From Nostoc sp. NIES-3756 (GTDB lineage Bacteria; Cyanobacteriota; Cyanobacteriia; Cyanobacteriales; Nostocaceae): DNA of 64,000 bases. The number at the start of each line of letters is the position of its first letter. Within the stretch, counting starts at the first letter, position 1. A program made the translations under genes and the position numbers. Shown piece by piece: positions 27,540-37,927 of this stretch. Location of the stretch: contig NZ_AP017295.1 in assembly GCF_001548375.1 (NCBI RefSeq), forward strand, positions 4,808,501 to 4,872,500, written 5' to 3'. Under the pieces are notes generated by a model. That model was not told the origin of the DNA, made no database searches, and worked only from the letters and a program-made list of their open reading frames with translations.

Positions 27540-29309
27540 ATGAAAAGGTCGTTAAATCTTATTTGTGGATTAAAACCTTTATTATTGGCATTTCTATTAA
27601 CAATAGTAGTTCAAAATAATCAATCCGCATTCTGTACAGAGCCTAATAGCGGAGTGATTGCCCAAAATCCTAATCCACAGGACTTACCCCCGGATAAATT
27701 TAATAATGTTCCTGTTAGTCCTTTACCATCAGAAATAACACCGCAGCCATCAATTCAAGAGCAATTACTACCTCCACCTCAACTACCGACTCAGCCAAAT
27801 TCAGGACAAGATGATCTCCAGACAAAATTTCAAGTTGATCAGATTGAAGTTGTTGGTAGCACAGTTTTTACACCAGAACAGTTTGCAGCAATTACAAACT
27901 CTTATATTAAGCGAGAAATTACCTTTGCAGATTTGTTAAAAGTCAGAGATGCAATCACCAAACTTTATACAGATAAAGGTTATGCCACAACAGGTGCTTT
28001 GATTGCACCGCAAATATTAGAAGCTGGTGTTGTGAAGATTCAAGTTATTGAAGGTAGTTTACAAGAAATAAAAATTACTGGTAATAGGCGATTGCGAACT
28101 AACTACATTCGCGATCGCATACAATTAGGTGCAGCTAAACCCCTCAACATACCCCGCTTAATAGAAAGCTTACAACTACTACGCCTCGACCCGCGTATCC
28201 AAAACTTATCAGCTGAATTGCAATCTGGTGTAACTCCTGGTACTAACGTTTTGCAAGTCGAAGTACAAGAAGCAGATACATTCAAATTAACAGCAACCTT
28301 AGATAATGGGCGATCGCCCAGTGTAGGTAGTTTTCGCCGGGGAATAGACATCCAAGAAGCCAACTTACTCGGTTTAGGCGATACCCTCAGCGTTGGTTAT
28401 GCCAATACGGATGGTAGTAATACAATTAACCTCAATTACACACTACCAGTTAACGCCCGTAACGGTACTGTATTTTTTGGTTTTAACCAAGGACGGAATA
28501 GTGTAATTGAAGAACCATTTAGCGTTCTGGATATTCAATCAAATACCCACTCCTACGAACTAGGATATCGACAACCGCTATTGCAGAAACCAACTCAAGA
28601 ATTGGCAATGGGATTGTCCTTTTCCCGTCAGGAAAGCCAAACCGAGTTAGGTATCGATAATATCGGGCCATTTCGCCTCTCACCCGGTGCAGATGCTAAT
28701 GGTTCAACGAGAATTTCTGCCCTGCGCTTTTTTCAAGAGTACACCCAACGTAGTGAACAACAAGTATTTGCAGCGCGATCGCAATTTAGCTGGGGTTTGA
28801 GTTGGTTTGATGCCAATATCAGCAGCGATCAACCAGATAGCCGCTTTTTTGCTTGGCGAGGACAGACGCAATGGGTACGCCAGCTAGCCCCAGAAACTCT
28901 ATTTTTAGTTCGAGGTGATTTACAACTAGCCAATGATTCATTAGTACCCCTAGAACAATTTGGTTTAGGAGGGCAGCTAAGTGTACGAGGTTATCGTCAA
29001 GATGTATTACTAACAGATAATGGGATGCTCTTATCAGCAGAATTGCGGTTGCCCATAGTCCGTGCCACGAAACTAGGTGGTGTACTTCAACTTACGCCGT
29101 TTATTGATGTGGGTAAAGGTTGGAATAACAACGGCAAAAACCCATCACAGGACACCTTGGTAGGGACTGGCTTAGGACTTTTGTGGAGGCAGGGTGATAA
29201 CTTTTCGGCTAGGTTGGATTGGGGTATTCCCTTGACCTCAGTAGAAGCAGATAAGCGATCGCTCCAAGAAAATGGGCTGTATTTTTCTATACGGTATTCA
29301 CCTTTTTAA
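27540..29309 (+). CDS. TpsB outer-membrane transporter (ShlB/FhaC/HecB family)
   Basis: 589 aa. A signal peptide (LKPLLLAFLLTIVVQ) and a Pro/Gln-rich linker precede a ShlB-type POTRA domain (about 98-175: DQIEVVGSTVFTPEQFAAI ... DKGYATTGALIAPQ). A second POTRA-like segment (IKITGNRRLRTNYIRDRI) comes next. The rest forms a 16-strand-type barrel with a VRGYRQ motif in the lid-loop position and an aromatic C-terminal strand ending RYSPF, as expected for BAM-assembled barrels. It should export a TpsA exoprotein across the outer membrane. The likely cargo is the FHA-like gene at 37.9 kb; a decayed TpsA tail lies just downstream. Confidence 0.92.
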   Translation: MKRSLNLICGLKPLLLAFLLTIVVQNNQSAFCTEPNSGVIAQNPNPQDLPPDKFNNVPVSPLPSEITPQPSIQEQLLPPPQLPTQPNSGQDDLQTKFQVDQIEVVGSTVFTPEQFAAITNSYIKREITFADLLKVRDAITKLYTDKGYATTGALIAPQILEAGVVKIQVIEGSLQEIKITGNRRLRTNYIRDRIQLGAAKPLNIPRLIESLQLLRLDPRIQNLSAELQSGVTPGTNVLQVEVQEADTFKLTATLDNGRSPSVGSFRRGIDIQEANLLGLGDTLSVGYANTDGSNTINLNYTLPVNARNGTVFFGFNQGRNSVIEEPFSVLDIQSNTHSYELGYRQPLLQKPTQELAMGLSFSRQESQTELGIDNIGPFRLSPGADANGSTRISALRFFQEYTQRSEQQVFAARSQFSWGLSWFDANISSDQPDSRFFAWRGQTQWVRQLAPETLFLVRGDLQLANDSLVPLEQFGLGGQLSVRGYRQDVLLTDNGMLLSAELRLPIVRATKLGGVLQLTPFIDVGKGWNNNGKNPSQDTLVGTGLGLLWRQGDNFSARLDWGIPLTSVEADKRSLQENGLYFSIRYSPF

Positions 29310-29396
29310 TTACAACCCAGGATTTGATTCTACTAAGCTTCAGACCAGGAAGAATTATGTAATCAATTTAACCCTTAACCTCTAGCCTCTGACCTC

Positions 29397-29536
29397 TAAC
29401 CACAGTAACCACGCCTCCAGTACCTACTCTTATGCAAGCTACAAGTTGGCATCGCCATGAGAATGGCAAGGTGGAAATGTTTGCTGTACCCAAGAGTAGT
29501 TCTAGCCATCTAGTTCAAACAGTTGTACTGGTATAG
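29397..29536 (+). pseudogene. C-terminal remnant of a TpsA/FHA-like exoprotein
   Basis: The frame containing ATG 29432 and ending at TAG 29534-29536 reads PTLMQATSWHRHENGKVEMF and then AVPKSSSSHLVQT. The intact TpsA at 40.4 kb ends with MQATYWHRNAQGKIELVAAS and SSKNVQTLTC. The match in order and spacing shows a deleted second copy of a TpsA tail directly behind tpsB. Confidence 0.75.
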
Positions 29537-29585
29537 CGAACAAATAAATTAAATTTAAAATTCAAAATTTAAAATTTAAAAAGTT

Positions 29586-32150
29586 ATGAATTTCCTTATT
29601 AAACAACATCGTTGGCTGTATGTGAGCTTGAGTATTTTCAGCTTATGTTTAGTTGTGATGATGACACCTGTAAAAGCATCTGTGCAACTACCTACAACTA
29701 CCTTGAATGCCCAAGCTACAAACTTTTTAGAACAGGGACGAAACCTGTATCATTCAGGGCGATTTACCGAAGCCGCTACAGCTTGGCAAGCGGCTGTACA
29801 GTATTACCATCATCAAGGCGATCGCTTAAACGAAGCCCTCAGTTTAAACTACCTCTCACTGGCGCAACAAGAACTTAATCAATGGGAAAGTGCCAAGCAG
29901 TCGATTGAACGCAGTTTAGAACTTTTGCAAACGAGTCAACCTGCTGATGCCATTATTTGGGCGCAGGTACTCAATACTCAAGCCAAGTTACAACTACATC
30001 TTGGCAGTACTGAAACTGCTCTAGCCAACTGGCAAAAAGCGCAAAAATACTATGAACAGGCGGGTGATACAATTGGCAGCTTGGGAACTCAGATTAACCA
30101 AGCACAAGCTTTACAAAGTCTGGGATTTTATCGCCGTTCTCAACAACAATTACAGGCATTAACCCAAAAATTGGCAGCAATGCCTGATTCGGAAGTCAAA
30201 GTTAGTAGTTTGCGATCGCTTGGTTTAGCATTGCAAATGATTGGCGATCGTCAAAGTCAAGAAGTGTTGGAGCAAAGTTTAGCTATAGCCCAAAAAATTG
30301 ACGCTAAACCTCAATTAAGTTCTATTTTGCTCAGTTTAGGCAAAAATGCTGGTAGTTCACAAAACCCAGAAGTAGCCCTAGATTATTTGGAACAGGCTGA
30401 ACAAGTCGCCACCAATCCCGGCGATAGCTTACAAGGACGGTTGGCGAGGTTTCAACTGTTCCTCGACTACGACAAACCAGAATATGCTGTACCCCTTGCA
30501 CCTCAATTGCTGCAACAACTGCAAGCATTACCCCCTAGCCGCGATTCTCTCTACGCAGCCATCAATTTTGTTGCAACTCTCAATCGTTACGATAATTCTA
30601 GACAAATTCTCCCGCTCAAAGAGCAAGCGCAACTCATGGCAGCTACTGTCAAGTCTGCACAACAGATTCAAGATGCAGCCGCCGAAGCCTATGCCCTACA
30701 TCAGTGGGGGCAACTCTATCGCCGCACTCAACAGTGGAAAGAAGCCCAAGAATTAGCTAAAAAATCCTTGAATATTGCTCGGCAAATTACATCTGATGAT
30801 ATTATCGCTCAATCGGCATGGCAAGTAGGACAATTGTATCGACAACAGGGCGATGGGCTGCGCCCCACCGTAGGTGATCGCGCAAAAGCCATTGCTGCCT
30901 ATAGGGAAGCTGTCAAAGCCCTAAAGTCACTGCGTTCTGATTTAGTTGCTATTAACTCCGATGTGCAATTCTCTTTCCGGGAAAGTGTAGAGCCTGTGTA
31001 CAGGGAACTGGTGAGTTTACTACTAGATAATAATCCTACTCAAACTGAACTGGTGCAGGCTCGGGAATTAATCGAATCTCTGCAAGTCGCCGAACTTGAT
31101 AACTTCTTTCGTGAAGCCTGTTTAGATAGAGCCACGCAAATTGACCAAGTTGACTCTAGCGCCACGGTTATCTATCCCATTATGTTAAGCGATCGCCTAG
31201 CGGTGATTCTCTCCCAAGCTGGAAAACCCCTACGCTATTACGTCACCCAAGCATCACCAACCCAAATTGACAGAACTTTAAATAATTTGCTAGTAGCCCT
31301 TAACCCAGTTTCTGATACTAAAGACAGAGAACGATATTCTCAACAGATTTATGACTGGTTAATTCGTCCAGGGGAAATTGATCAAGCCTTTAAAGATAGC
31401 AAAACCCTAGTTTTTGTCTTGGATGGGAAGTTGCGTAATATCCCGATGGCAGCTTTGTATGACGGTAAGCAATATCTGATTGAGAAGTATGCCGTTGCCT
31501 TATCGCCAGGATTGCAACTTATGGCTGCCCAATCATTGCAGCAAAATAAGATAAAGGCGATTGTGGCTGGTATTAGTCAACCCCGCTCTGGATTTAGTGC
31601 CTTACCTGCGGTGGAATCAGAAGTCCAGCAGATTTCCGAGAAAGTGCCATCTTCGATGTTACTCAACCAGAAATTTACAAATCAAGCTCTTGGCGATCGC
31701 ATGAAATCTAGTAACGCCAATGTTGTTCACCTAGCCACCCACGGACAATTTAGCTCCCGTTTAGAAGATACATATTTGCTTACCTGGGATGGACAAGTCA
31801 GCGTCAAAGAACTATCCGAACTCCTCAAAAATCGTGGCGGTAATTCCGCAAAAGCAATTGAACTACTAGTACTGAGTGCTTGCGATACAGCTACAGGCGA
31901 TGACCGTGCTGTCCTGGGATTAGCGGGTTTAGCTGTTAAATCTGGCGCACGTTCCACTATCGCCACCCTCTGGCCTGTCAAAGACAAGGCAGCCGAAATG
32001 TTGATGACTCGCTTCTACGACCAATTACGCCAACCCAACATGACTAAAGCTGAAGCATTACGACAGGCGCAAATCAACCTGATTCGGCAAACTGACTTTC
32101 AAGATCCATTTTTCTGGTCTGCTTTTGTTCTGGTTGGCAATTGGCTTTAA
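29586..32150 (+). CDS. Secreted TPR-CHAT (caspase-like) protein
   Basis: 854 aa. An N-terminal signal sequence (WLYVSLSIFSLCLVVMMTPV, then KAS) indicates export. Roughly 45-470 is a tetratricopeptide array, and about 560-850 a CHAT domain, a clan-CD protease fold related to caspases and separase. The catalytic dyad is intact: His719 (HLATHGQF) and Cys766 (LSACDTATG). The conserved end DPFFWSAFVLVGNWL is present. An 8-codon palindromic-repeat insertion lies in the TPR region (30855-30878). In cyanobacteria CHAT-TPR genes often neighbour two-partner secretion genes. It may process or respond to the secreted exoprotein; that is inference. Confidence 0.92.
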   Translation: MNFLIKQHRWLYVSLSIFSLCLVVMMTPVKASVQLPTTTLNAQATNFLEQGRNLYHSGRFTEAATAWQAAVQYYHHQGDRLNEALSLNYLSLAQQELNQWESAKQSIERSLELLQTSQPADAIIWAQVLNTQAKLQLHLGSTETALANWQKAQKYYEQAGDTIGSLGTQINQAQALQSLGFYRRSQQQLQALTQKLAAMPDSEVKVSSLRSLGLALQMIGDRQSQEVLEQSLAIAQKIDAKPQLSSILLSLGKNAGSSQNPEVALDYLEQAEQVATNPGDSLQGRLARFQLFLDYDKPEYAVPLAPQLLQQLQALPPSRDSLYAAINFVATLNRYDNSRQILPLKEQAQLMAATVKSAQQIQDAAAEAYALHQWGQLYRRTQQWKEAQELAKKSLNIARQITSDDIIAQSAWQVGQLYRQQGDGLRPTVGDRAKAIAAYREAVKALKSLRSDLVAINSDVQFSFRESVEPVYRELVSLLLDNNPTQTELVQARELIESLQVAELDNFFREACLDRATQIDQVDSSATVIYPIMLSDRLAVILSQAGKPLRYYVTQASPTQIDRTLNNLLVALNPVSDTKDRERYSQQIYDWLIRPGEIDQAFKDSKTLVFVLDGKLRNIPMAALYDGKQYLIEKYAVALSPGLQLMAAQSLQQNKIKAIVAGISQPRSGFSALPAVESEVQQISEKVPSSMLLNQKFTNQALGDRMKSSNANVVHLATHGQFSSRLEDTYLLTWDGQVSVKELSELLKNRGGNSAKAIELLVLSACDTATGDDRAVLGLAGLAVKSGARSTIATLWPVKDKAAEMLMTRFYDQLRQPNMTKAEALRQAQINLIRQTDFQDPFFWSAFVLVGNWL
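30855..30878. repeat. 24-bp in-frame repeat insertion splitting a HIP1 site
   Basis: Within QQGD-GLRPTVGD-RAKAIAAY the 24-bp segment beginning GGGCTGCGCCCCACC and ending GGTGAT interrupts what would read CAGGGCGATCGCGCAAAAGCC. Removing it restores a standard TPR helix and a HIP1 core. The ends GGCGAT/GGTGAT look like a duplicated target. Confidence 0.65.
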
Positions 32151-32326
32151 TACGTAATATTACTGAGGCAATTATTCTAAATATAGTTATTTTCTTTATG
32201 GTATTTAGGGCAAATTTTGTTTATAAAAGCTAATATGTATCCCCTTTAATGGCTCAATTAGCAATTGGTTCTAGAGTTGTTGAACACACTTTTAACAATG
32301 TATTCGTTATTACGACTAACCTAAAA

Positions 32327-33247
32327 ATGAAACATCGTTACCTAGCTACAATTTTGAGTGTCGTAGCTCTGATGGCTAGTAGTACTTGGACTACTGCCCA
32401 TGCAGGAATATTTACGCCACCTACTAATAACAGTGCGCCTAAACAAGCCACTGGCGGAGCTTCCCGTGGCAACCTCTTTAATCCACCCAGAAGGAATAGT
32501 GCGCCCAGGCAAGCTACTGGTGGAGCTTCCCGTGGCAACCTCTTTACACCAGCGAAAAACAATAGCGCCCCCAGGCAAGCTACTGGCGGTGCTTCTCGGG
32601 GCAATATTTTTACCCCAGCGAAAAACAATAGCGCCCCCAGACAAGCCGCAGGTGGAGCTTCTCGCACTGGCACTTACGAACTACATCCTGGGACTGTAGC
32701 AGCCGTAGGGCCAACTGCCCTCATTGCTCTTTTGCCACAGAGTTTTTATGGCACTACAGTTTCCGAACGTCCCACAGTCATGGTGTATATCCCAGCTACT
32801 AATGCAGCAGAAGCTGTATTTAGTATCAAGGATGAAGCAGGTAATATGCAGCACAAAATGACCATTCCTGTGGCTGGGAAATCAGGAGTTATTTCTATTA
32901 AATTGCCTGCTAATGCACCAGCCTTAGCTGTGGGCAAAAACTACCAGTGGTTCCTAGCCTTAAAAGTGGATGGGCAACTCAGCCCCAGTACACCCTACGT
33001 AGATGGTTGGATTCAACGTATCCAGCCTAATACGGAAGTAACCACAGCTATGCAGCAAAAAGATGCGCTCAAGCTAGCAACTGCTTTAGGTAAAAATGGG
33101 GTTTGGTATGACTGTGTAGCCACACTAGCAGCAGTTCAATCAGCCCAGCCTCACAACGCAACTATCACCAAGCAATGGCAAGAATTACTTTCCTCCGTTA
33201 GCTTGAAGGATATTGCCACTGCGCCTGTAGTAGCATCAGCAAACTAA
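32327..33247 (+). CDS. DUF928 protein with four tandem 22-aa repeats
   Basis: 306 aa from ATG 32327, which places a standard signal peptide at the N-terminus (MKHRYLATILSVVALMASST, cleavage near AHA-G). ATG 32249 would add 26 non-signal residues. Residues 35-110 hold four near-identical units of the type NSAPRQATGGASRGNLFTPA. The C-terminal 190 residues form the DUF928 domain (ALIALLPQSFYGTTVSERPT, YVDGWIQRI, LGKNGVWYDCVATLA). DUF928 is an uncharacterised cyanobacterial exported domain that I associate with CHAT and CHASE2 genes. It lies directly behind the CHAT gene. Confidence 0.82.
   Translation: MKHRYLATILSVVALMASSTWTTAHAGIFTPPTNNSAPKQATGGASRGNLFNPPRRNSAPRQATGGASRGNLFTPAKNNSAPRQATGGASRGNIFTPAKNNSAPRQAAGGASRTGTYELHPGTVAAVGPTALIALLPQSFYGTTVSERPTVMVYIPATNAAEAVFSIKDEAGNMQHKMTIPVAGKSGVISIKLPANAPALAVGKNYQWFLALKVDGQLSPSTPYVDGWIQRIQPNTEVTTAMQQKDALKLATALGKNGVWYDCVATLAAVQSAQPHNATITKQWQELLSSVSLKDIATAPVVASAN
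32429..32665. repeat. Coding tandem repeat, 66-bp unit
   Basis: Units start at 32429, 32495, 32561 and 32627, each beginning AAYAGYGCSCCYA-type and encoding NSAP(R/K)QA(T/A)GGASR. The last unit is partial. Units 2 and 3 are almost identical in DNA, so copy number may vary between strains. Confidence 0.9.
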
Positions 33248-33292
33248 TACTAATTTCTCATCTGCATTTTTCAGGTGTTGGTGGGTTATACC

Positions 33293-33345
33293 AATTCGTA
33301 ATTCGTAATTCGTAATTCGTAATTCGTAATTCGTAATTCGTAATT
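33293..33345. repeat. Heptamer tandem repeat (AATTCGT), seven copies
   Basis: Seven perfect copies of AATTCGT run from 33293 to 33341, followed by AATT. They lie in the 317-bp gap between the DUF928 and CHASE2 genes, which has no other feature. This is a short tandemly repeated repetitive (STRR) sequence of the kind known from heterocystous cyanobacteria. Confidence 0.9.
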
Positions 33346-33564
33346 AAGAAACTTAGATATAGTAAGACTTTTCTGGGCTGTATTTGTTGCTTAATTTTAG
33401 AGAATTGGTATTAATTCCTCACCAACCCTTACTTATAACATCACCCCGTGGCGCAAATATAGTCGCCAATATTTAGATGAATCAGACATCAACCAATAAT
33501 AAAATCCTTACTTCAAAAAGTTTTCTGTTCTGTTCCCTATCTCCTTTTCTCTATTCCCTGCTCT

Positions 33565-36402
33565 ATGTGGCGCAAACTTAAATCTTTCATTAATCGCACT
33601 CGCAGCATTTTGATAATTACTCCCAGTGTTTCCATGATAGTGATTATGGGGCAATCATTAGGACTGTTTAATTTACTGGAATGGAGAATACGCGATCAAT
33701 GGGTACGTCAGCACGCATCCCAGGAAATGGCTGATGAAGTTGTCATTGTCACAATTGATGAAAAAGATATTCAAACAGTGGGTAAATGGCCGATTCCAGA
33801 TTGGTCATTAGCAGAATTACTTACCAAAATTAAACAACAAAAACCCAGAGCTATCGGTTTAGATTTGTATCGGGATTTGCCAGAAAGCCGTGGTTATGAA
33901 AAGCTAGTGGAAGTTTTTCGGACTACTCCCAATTTAATCGGAGTTGAGAAAATTACTGGTGAGCGCGTCAATCCACCACCAGAACTAAAAAAACTGGAGC
34001 AAGTAGGATTAGCTGATTTAGTGTTAGATGGCGATCGCTTTGTGCGTCGTGCTTTACTGACGGCAGAAGATGCCAAAGACCAAGGTAAAATCAAAGCTGG
34101 ATTGGCAACTTTAGTAGCACTCAAATATCTAGAGGCAGAAAAAATTAATCTAGAATCTGTTGATGAAAAGCAGCAGAAATTCCGCTTGGGTAAAGCCATC
34201 TACGTTCCCCTCAAACATCAAGAAGCAGGTTATACAGAAGCTGATTTAGGCGGCTATCAAATTCTTCTCAATTGGCATGGTTCAGAGACAGCCTTCCGCA
34301 CAGTTCCCATGCGTGATGTGTTGGCGGGTAAAATTAGGAGCGATTTCATGCGCGATCGCATAGTATTTATTGGCTCTACTGCTTCCAGCACTAATGATTT
34401 TTTCAGCACACCTTTTTCGGCGGGGCTAAACGCCCAAAAACCTACTCCTGGTGTAGTGATTCATGCCAATATCGCCCTACAACTGGTACGAGGTGCAAAA
34501 ACTGGTAAAACAAACCTACATGGTGTTTCTGGGCTTTATACTTCATCCTGGATTATTTTGTGGGCTGTCGTTGGTTCGGTAGGTAGTTGGTGCTTAGGTA
34601 GTACCAGTCACAAACGCCAAATTCCCGGCGGAAACATTTTTTGGGCTAGCGTCGGCATAACTGGGGGATTCTTAGGAGCTAGCTATGGGTTATTTTTAGG
34701 TGGTGTTTTGATACCAGTCACCCCCGCCTTAGCCGCCTTTTTGAGTAGCGTTATCGCCACAACCAACGCCTATAAACAAAAGAAATTAGCAGCAGCAAAT
34801 CAAGAATTAGAAATTGCCAACGCTCAATTACTAGATTATTCCAAAACCCTAGAGTTAAAAGTTCAGGAACGCACCCACGAACTCGTAGAAGCTAAACAAG
34901 CTGCTGATGCTGCGAACCAAGCCAAAAGCGAGTTTCTGGCTAATATGAGTCACGAACTACGGACACCGCTTAATGCCATCCTGGGTTTTGCTCAGGTGTT
35001 AGAAACATCACCAGACATGAGCGAGAAAAACCTGCAAGGAGTGAAAATTATCAACCAAAGTGGTTCGCACCTCCTAATGCTAATTAATGACATTCTCGAT
35101 TTGTCTAAAATAGAAGCCCGTAAATTAGAGTTAGTCACTACAGTTGTATATTTACCCAACTTTCTCCAAGGAATTACGGAAATATGCGGTATCCGTGCCA
35201 AAGAGAAAGGTATTAACTTTCAAGTTTCTGTAAGCGATCGCTTACCACAAGTCGTGGAAGTAGACGAAAAGCGCCTCCGCCAAGTCTTAATCAACCTATT
35301 AGGTAACGCCATCAAGTTCACAGATAACGGCGGCGTAACACTAAAAGTAGAACTACTAGAAAACGAACAATCCCCACTCCTGGTTGGTGAGCGACTTGCC
35401 CTGAGCGTAGCCGAAGGGAGTCGAACCACCACTCCTGACTCAATTGCCAAAATCCGCTTCCAAATCGAGGACACCGGTATTGGTATGTCTGCACAGCAAC
35501 TAGAAAAAATATTCTTACCCTTCGAGCAAGTGGGTTCAGCACAACAGCGTTCTGAAGGTACTGGCTTAGGCTTGGCTATCAGTCAAAGAATAGCAGCATT
35601 GATGGGGAGCGAAATTCAGGTACAGAGCCAACCAGGGGAAGGTAGTTTATTTTGGCTAGATTTACAAATACCAATTCCCCTTTCTCATGACTGGCAAAAT
35701 GTAGGTGCTTCTTCATTCCCCAGCAACCAAAAAATTATCGGTATTCAAGGTAATGCTCCGCAGATTTTGATTGTCGATGATGATGATAACCATCGCGCTA
35801 TTCTGATTCGTCTGTTGCAAGAAGTTGGTTGTCGCACCCTAGAAGCCAATGACGGCGAACAGGGATTAGAAATGGCGATCGCACACCATCCAGATATGAT
35901 TCTGCTAGATTTGGCTATGCCTAATATGGATGGGTTTGAGTTTATTGTTCATCTACAAAAGCATCCACAAACCGATAAAATTCCCATCATTGTTTCTAGT
36001 GCTAATGTCTTTGAGGAAAATCGTCAGCGTAGTATCCAAGCAGGAGCAACAGCATTTGTACCAAAACCTCTGCACAGAGATGAACTACTTAATTCCATAC
36101 ATTCTGTGTTGAAACTGGACTGGATTTATGCTCCATCGACACTACAGTCATTGCTACCTCAATCTCAAACTGTACCCGATAGTGAATTAGTTGTACCATC
36201 CCAGGAAATCTTGCAACAACTATATCACTTGGCCATGATGGGAGATATTCAGGCGATCGAGGGAATTATAAAAGAGCTAACTCAAACAAATACTCAACTA
36301 ACTCCTTTTGCAGCCCAGTTGAGTAAATTTGCTGCTGATTTTCAAACAGCAAAAATCCGTAAGTTCCTTAAATCCTTTATCACAATGGAGTTACGCCAAT
36401 GA
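33565..36402 (+). CDS. CHASE2 hybrid sensor histidine kinase
   Basis: 945 aa. An N-terminal membrane anchor ([20 protein letters not shown]) and an extracytoplasmic CHASE2 domain (about 35-310; [45 protein letters not shown]) lead to three membrane spans (about 320-405). A coiled coil, HisKA with His463 ([14 protein letters not shown]), HATPase (GTGLGLAIS) and a receiver with Asp782 ([13 protein letters not shown]) follow. The helical tail (870-945) carries no recognised Hpt His. An in-frame repeat insertion interrupts the HATPase region near 35392-35423. The stop overlaps the next kinase gene by 4 bp (ATGA). It likely senses an envelope signal for the secretion block. Confidence 0.92.
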   Translation: MWRKLKSFINRTRSILIITPSVSMIVIMGQSLGLFNLLEWRIRDQWVRQHASQEMADEVVIVTIDEKDIQTVGKWPIPDWSLAELLTKIKQQKPRAIGLDLYRDLPESRGYEKLVEVFRTTPNLIGVEKITGERVNPPPELKKLEQVGLADLVLDGDRFVRRALLTAEDAKDQGKIKAGLATLVALKYLEAEKINLESVDEKQQKFRLGKAIYVPLKHQEAGYTEADLGGYQILLNWHGSETAFRTVPMRDVLAGKIRSDFMRDRIVFIGSTASSTNDFFSTPFSAGLNAQKPTPGVVIHANIALQLVRGAKTGKTNLHGVSGLYTSSWIILWAVVGSVGSWCLGSTSHKRQIPGGNIFWASVGITGGFLGASYGLFLGGVLIPVTPALAAFLSSVIATTNAYKQKKLAAANQELEIANAQLLDYSKTLELKVQERTHELVEAKQAADAANQAKSEFLANMSHELRTPLNAILGFAQVLETSPDMSEKNLQGVKIINQSGSHLLMLINDILDLSKIEARKLELVTTVVYLPNFLQGITEICGIRAKEKGINFQVSVSDRLPQVVEVDEKRLRQVLINLLGNAIKFTDNGGVTLKVELLENEQSPLLVGERLALSVAEGSRTTTPDSIAKIRFQIEDTGIGMSAQQLEKIFLPFEQVGSAQQRSEGTGLGLAISQRIAALMGSEIQVQSQPGEGSLFWLDLQIPIPLSHDWQNVGASSFPSNQKIIGIQGNAPQILIVDDDDNHRAILIRLLQEVGCRTLEANDGEQGLEMAIAHHPDMILLDLAMPNMDGFEFIVHLQKHPQTDKIPIIVSSANVFEENRQRSIQAGATAFVPKPLHRDELLNSIHSVLKLDWIYAPSTLQSLLPQSQTVPDSELVVPSQEILQQLYHLAMMGDIQAIEGIIKELTQTNTQLTPFAAQLSKFAADFQTAKIRKFLKSFITMELRQ
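35383..35430. repeat. In-frame palindromic repeat inside the CHASE2 kinase
   Basis: CGACTTGCCCT (35392-35402) and AGGGAGTCG (35415-35423) are inverted arms around GAGCGTAGCCGA. The stretch adds about 15 residues ([17 protein letters not shown]) between two HATPase strands. The reverse strand encodes the familiar SLRLRSGQ peptide seen wherever this repeat falls in genes. Confidence 0.6.
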
Positions 36403-37703
36403 CTAGGCCAGTACATATCCTCTTAGTAGATGATAATCCTAATAATCTCAAGGTGCTATCAGAAGCAATTCAGGGGTATGGCTGGAAAGTACTGATGGCG
36501 ACAGATGGAGAATCCGCGATCGAGCAGACAGAATATGCCATTCCCGATCTCATTCTGCTTGATGTGATGATGCCGGGTATTGATGGATTTGAAACTTGTC
36601 GGCGGTTAAAAGCAAATCCAATTACAGAAAATATTCCCATCATTTTTATGACTGCTTTGGCTGATGGCAAAGACAAGGTAAAAGGGCTAGAAATTGGTGC
36701 AGTTGACTATATTACTAAACCCTTCCAGCAGGAAGAAGTAATTGCCCGATTAAAATTACATTTAAAAATTTCTCATCTCACTCGCACATTAGAAGAATCT
36801 GTACAAAAGCGCACCGCAGAATTAACCCAATCTCTACACAAGTTACAACAAACGCAACTCCAACTAATCCAAAGTGAGAAAATGTCGATTCTTGGACAAT
36901 TAGTAGCAGGAATTGGGCATGAAATTAATAACCCTATTGGTTTTATTGCTGGTAGCTTATCTCATATAGAAGAATATACCAATGGTCTGCTCAATCTAGT
37001 AACTTTACAACAGCAGAAATTACCAGATTTAGACCCAGAAGTTGATGATTTAATTGCAGAAATTGATTTAGAGTATATTCATGAGGATTTACCAAAGTTA
37101 ATTAAATCTATGAGTCAGGGAATTAAACGCCTCAAGGATATTAGCTTATCCTTGAGAACTTTTGCCCGTGCCGATATTTCATCTCAGGTAGAGTTCCAAA
37201 TCCATGAGGGAATTGATAGTACTTTAATGCTACTAAAGCATCGCTTAAAAGGTAATGGAAACAGCCCAGAAATCAAAGTCGTTACAGAATATGGTAACTT
37301 ACCACCAATTAGTTGCTATCCTGGACAACTTAACCAAGTATTCATGAATATCATAGCTAATGCTGTTGATGCTTTTGATGAACCTAAGCATCAGTATTCT
37401 CAACAAGCCTTTAGTCAACCCACTATTCATATCACTACATCAGTTGATTCTCAGCGAGAAAATATCACAATTTCTATTCAAGATAACGGTTGTGGTATGC
37501 CCCGGGAAGTGCAAGAGCGGATTTTTGAACAATCTTTTACAACTAAACCTGTAGGAAAGGGTACTGGTTTAGGATTAGCTATAAGTTACGAAATTGTTGT
37601 CAATAAACATCACGGACAGATTAATTGTAATTCTACACTTGGTATTGGGACACAGTTTACTATTGTTTTACCAATAAATTCTTATAATCAACTATTTTTT
37701 TAA
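36399..37703 (+). CDS. Receiver-histidine kinase (REC-HisKA-HATPase)
   Basis: 434 aa cytoplasmic protein. A receiver with Asp55 ([13 protein letters not shown]) and Lys near 109 (DYITKPFQ) precedes a coiled coil and an atypical HisKA. Its His174 lies in [15 protein letters not shown], the class found in chemotaxis- and GHEINNP-type kinases. The HATPase has DNGCGMP and [11 protein letters not shown]. Start ATG overlaps the CHASE2 kinase stop (ATGA), so the two are translationally coupled. Phosphotransfer from the CHASE2 kinase's receiver chain to this one is likely but not shown by sequence. Confidence 0.92.
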   Translation: MTRPVHILLVDDNPNNLKVLSEAIQGYGWKVLMATDGESAIEQTEYAIPDLILLDVMMPGIDGFETCRRLKANPITENIPIIFMTALADGKDKVKGLEIGAVDYITKPFQQEEVIARLKLHLKISHLTRTLEESVQKRTAELTQSLHKLQQTQLQLIQSEKMSILGQLVAGIGHEINNPIGFIAGSLSHIEEYTNGLLNLVTLQQQKLPDLDPEVDDLIAEIDLEYIHEDLPKLIKSMSQGIKRLKDISLSLRTFARADISSQVEFQIHEGIDSTLMLLKHRLKGNGNSPEIKVVTEYGNLPPISCYPGQLNQVFMNIIANAVDAFDEPKHQYSQQAFSQPTIHITTSVDSQRENITISIQDNGCGMPREVQERIFEQSFTTKPVGKGTGLGLAISYEIVVNKHHGQINCNSTLGIGTQFTIVLPINSYNQLFF

Positions 37704-37927
37704 TTCACATTTTATCAACAGAAGTTAAATTTAAAATCAACAAAAATAGTTTAAGGAATATTTATAAAAAACTAAATTGGTAATCGCTTCGCTTCAAAGT
37801 AATTACATAGATGATTATGTCAGATTTTAAATTTTTACTTAAAATCTAAAATAGCATGAGTAATTGGTGTTCGATATAGAGTCATCTATGGGAAGAATAA
37901 GTATTACATAGATACGGAGACTGGGAA

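Noticed and set aside
35410..35430. tRNA T-arm-like word (GGTTCGACTCCC on the minus strand)
   Set aside because: No acceptor, D or anticodon arms surround it. It belongs to the dispersed palindromic repeat inside the kinase gene.
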